A stretch of DNA of 64,000 nt from the NCBI RefSeq assembly GCF_010501015.1, contig NZ_QVML01000016.1:1-64000 (forward strand). The letters are read 5' to 3'. Source of the stretch: Bacteroides sp. 214 (GTDB taxonomy: Bacteria > Bacteroidota > Bacteroidia > Bacteroidales > Bacteroidaceae). Position numbers and translations under genes: made by a program. Below are positions 62,382 to 64,000 of the stretch, one piece after another (the first letter of the stretch is position 1; each line of letters starts with the position of its first letter). The notes beneath the pieces were generated by a model. It saw only the letters and a program-made list of their open reading frames with translations, searched no databases and was not told where the DNA came from.

Positions 62382-64000
62382 TTAGAACATGGTGTCTTTC
62401 GTGTTGAACAATCTTCTTTCATTTAAGCGAACCACTTTGCCGAATTTATTCAAGTCTTCTACTTTGATGTTTTTAGGATTACCCATGATAGCAATAACAA
62501 TGGGTTTGTCTTTTACTGTTTCTTTGTAGAATTTCACAATATCTTCGAAAGTAAGTGCGTCAATCTTAGGTAAGTTCTCGATGGCAGGGTCTTGATCGTA
62601 GCCCATTCTTCTGAGAGATTGATAAACCTGCGATTTGTATCTAAAGCTTGGATGCGTTGTTAATACTTCCTGGCGCATGTAGCTCTTAATGTTATCAATA
62701 CGGTCTGCGTTTTCGGGCATGTTGCGCAATAAATCCATGTAAATGGTAAGCGCTTCGATAGCCTTGTCGTTTTGTGTTCCGATGCTTCCTAAGAAACATG
62801 TTGGGTGTCCTAGCAGAGCAGGAGTAGCAATAGAACCACCGGCGGTGTAAACCATTGAGCGTTTTTCGCGTAGTTCGGTTAATACCAATCCGTTAAAGCT
62901 ACCCGAAAAGTATTGATAGAAAGCATCGCGCAATACATCATCTTCTTTTTTATACTCGCTTGTTGGCATAAAGAACATAATCTGTGCTTGCTCTACATCA
63001 CTATTTGGTAAGAAGTAAACGGTGTTTTCTGTTACTTCAACAAAAGGTTTTACTTGTGGCGAATTTGATGGACGCTCATTAGCAACCAGCGGCAAGTTCA
63101 AACTTAATATCTGATAAACATCATCTAACGGCAATGTACCGGTATAATGAATCTCTGCTTCGTAGTTGGATGCACGATTGATGTCTCCCGTTAACTTAGA
63201 AATTTGTAATTCAATAATTTCTTTATCGGTTATCTCATCAATAAAATCAGATTTATTTTGATAGCGGATGTACTCTCTTAGTGCATTTGCCAGTGATGAC
63301 GGGTCTTCTTTACGAACAGACCTGCTACTTAATATACTACCAATACTGTTGTTCAATTGCTTTTCGTCCAACTGGGGCATTAATATCTGGCGAGATAATA
63401 GTTGGCAAGCTTCTGCCAAATTTGTTTCATAACCCGACATGCTGATTGTTAGATAATCATCTGAAGCGCTTACACGGCTGGTAACATGTAGTTTACTGAA
63501 CTCTTCTTTCAATTCTTGCGGAGTGAAAGCACCCATTATACCGGCATTGTTCATTAGGTTGGCGGCAATACCCAGTTGTGGCAATTCGCGTGTTCCTACA
63601 CCATAACGAAGAATCAAGCTAAATACTTCATTCTCTTTATTTTGAGTGTAGAAGAATTTAGATTTTTCATTGATTGGTTTTGTTTGTACTTCATCGAAGT
63701 TCATGAAGTTTTCGCTTACCTTACCAATTGGCATGTTTTTGAACTGTTGTGCATATAAAGATTGCTGACCTTGTGGAGATTCAACAGCCTTAAAACCGGG
63801 CTTCTCTAATTTTTCTTTCTTATGGTCTTTCCCTTTTTCAGTATGAATGGCAAGGAAGTTTCCTGTTAAGTATTCTTTAGCTACACGCTTAATATCTTCA
63901 ATGGTTACTGCCATTACCTCTTCTTTATAACCAAGAGCAGTACCTAAATCCACTTCATTAACAAAGGCATCAAACAGTATATTGGCCTTTTGCGATTCAG
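62382..64000 (-). CDS. M16 family zinc metallopeptidase, C-terminal part (5' end outside the window)
   Basis: The reading frame is open to the right edge of the window, so only the C-terminal ~540 residues are present; no start codon can be assigned. The part seen holds the non-catalytic M16 halves: FSLILRYGVGTRELPQLGIAANLMNNAG, LREKRSMVYTAGGSIATPALLGHP (the R/Y pair that closes the substrate-binding site) and KDKPIVIAIMGNPKN. The HxxEH zinc motif is upstream of the window. Probably a pitrilysin/insulinase-like periplasmic peptidase of about 900 residues. Confidence 0.88.
   Translation of the reverse strand, partial: ESQKANILFDAFVNEVDLGTALGYKEEVMAVTIEDIKRVAKEYLTGNFLAIHTEKGKDHKKEKLEKPGFKAVESPQGQQSLYAQQFKNMPIGKVSENFMNFDEVQTKPINEKSKFFYTQNKENEVFSLILRYGVGTRELPQLGIAANLMNNAGIMGAFTPQELKEEFSKLHVTSRVSASDDYLTISMSGYETNLAEACQLLSRQILMPQLDEKQLNNSIGSILSSRSVRKEDPSSLANALREYIRYQNKSDFIDEITDKEIIELQISKLTGDINRASNYEAEIHYTGTLPLDDVYQILSLNLPLVANERPSNSPQVKPFVEVTENTVYFLPNSDVEQAQIMFFMPTSEYKKEDDVLRDAFYQYFSGSFNGLVLTELREKRSMVYTAGGSIATPALLGHPTCFLGSIGTQNDKAIEALTIYMDLLRNMPENADRIDNIKSYMRQEVLTTHPSFRYKSQVYQSLRRMGYDQDPAIENLPKIDALTFEDIVKFYKETVKDKPIVIAIMGNPKNIKVEDLNKFGKVVRLNERRLFNTKDTMF

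Overview
The window looks like a chromosomal segment of an anaerobic, glycan-degrading member of the Bacteroidales, most like Bacteroides or a close relative. This rests on a hybrid two-component system, a fimbrillin-type lipoprotein, type III glutamine synthetase, GldE, DUF3667 and DUF2582 proteins, a GH9 enzyme and a pectate lyase. Promoters fit the Bacteroidetes consensus TTTG-N19-TAnnTTTG (clearest upstream of the tRNA-Asp gene), and Shine-Dalgarno sequences are almost absent. No taxonomic search could be run, so the genus is an inference.

Layout. 1-7.5 kb: hybrid sensor/regulator, AraC regulator, and a convergent fimbrillin/FISUMP lipoprotein. 7.7-11.1 kb: a leftward exopolysaccharide operon (response regulator, initiating sugar transferase, GT2, acetyltransferase). 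11.2-18 kb: asparaginase, HdeD-like membrane protein, GlnN, RNase G, a 30-residue ribosomal-type protein and HU. 18-23 kb: mutY, ssb, gldE, a phosphopantetheinyl transferase and a TPR protein. 23.4-31 kb: AraC-type regulator, DPP III, AlkD-like protein, Fur, PurA, Zn-peptidase and HisS. 31-37.4 kb: DUF3667 protein, groESL, an ECF sigma locus with a +1 frameshift, and threonine aldolase. 37.5-41.6 kb: a GH9-deacetylase fusion, a candidate small RNA and tRNA-Asp. 41.7-43.3 kb: debris of a mobile element (truncated rteC, truncated RND pump). 43.3-48.9 kb: ClbS-like protein, a five-gene flavodoxin/hydrolase operon under an AraC regulator, and a URO-D-like protein. 49.3-57.7 kb: pectate lyase, Ogt, NudC, nucleotidyltransferase, HD hydrolase, EamA and MATE transporters, and an outer-membrane protein. 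57.7-64 kb: PutA, a lipoprotein, and an M16 peptidase that runs off the right edge.

The most striking signal is not a gene. Ten intergenic arrays have different motifs but nearly all the same 22-bp period (one has 23 bp), about two turns of B-DNA. In most of them adjacent units carry inverted or self-complementary cores. One motif family (CCATAGG/CCTATGG) recurs at four loci. At two of these it sits beside a second array with CAGTCA/CTCAGTG cores, in opposite orders. One such pair lies inside a 459-bp segment with near-perfect terminal inverted repeats, so these may be a non-autonomous mobile element, or a structured-nucleic-acid system, that assembles 22-bp bricks.

Working together: the genes combine glycan sensing and breakdown, exopolysaccharide production, nitrogen and proline metabolism, and DNA and protein quality control. 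Secondary observations include a possible programmed frameshift in an ECF sigma gene, candidate leaderless mRNAs, and transporter or lipoprotein leaders holding terminator-like hairpins.
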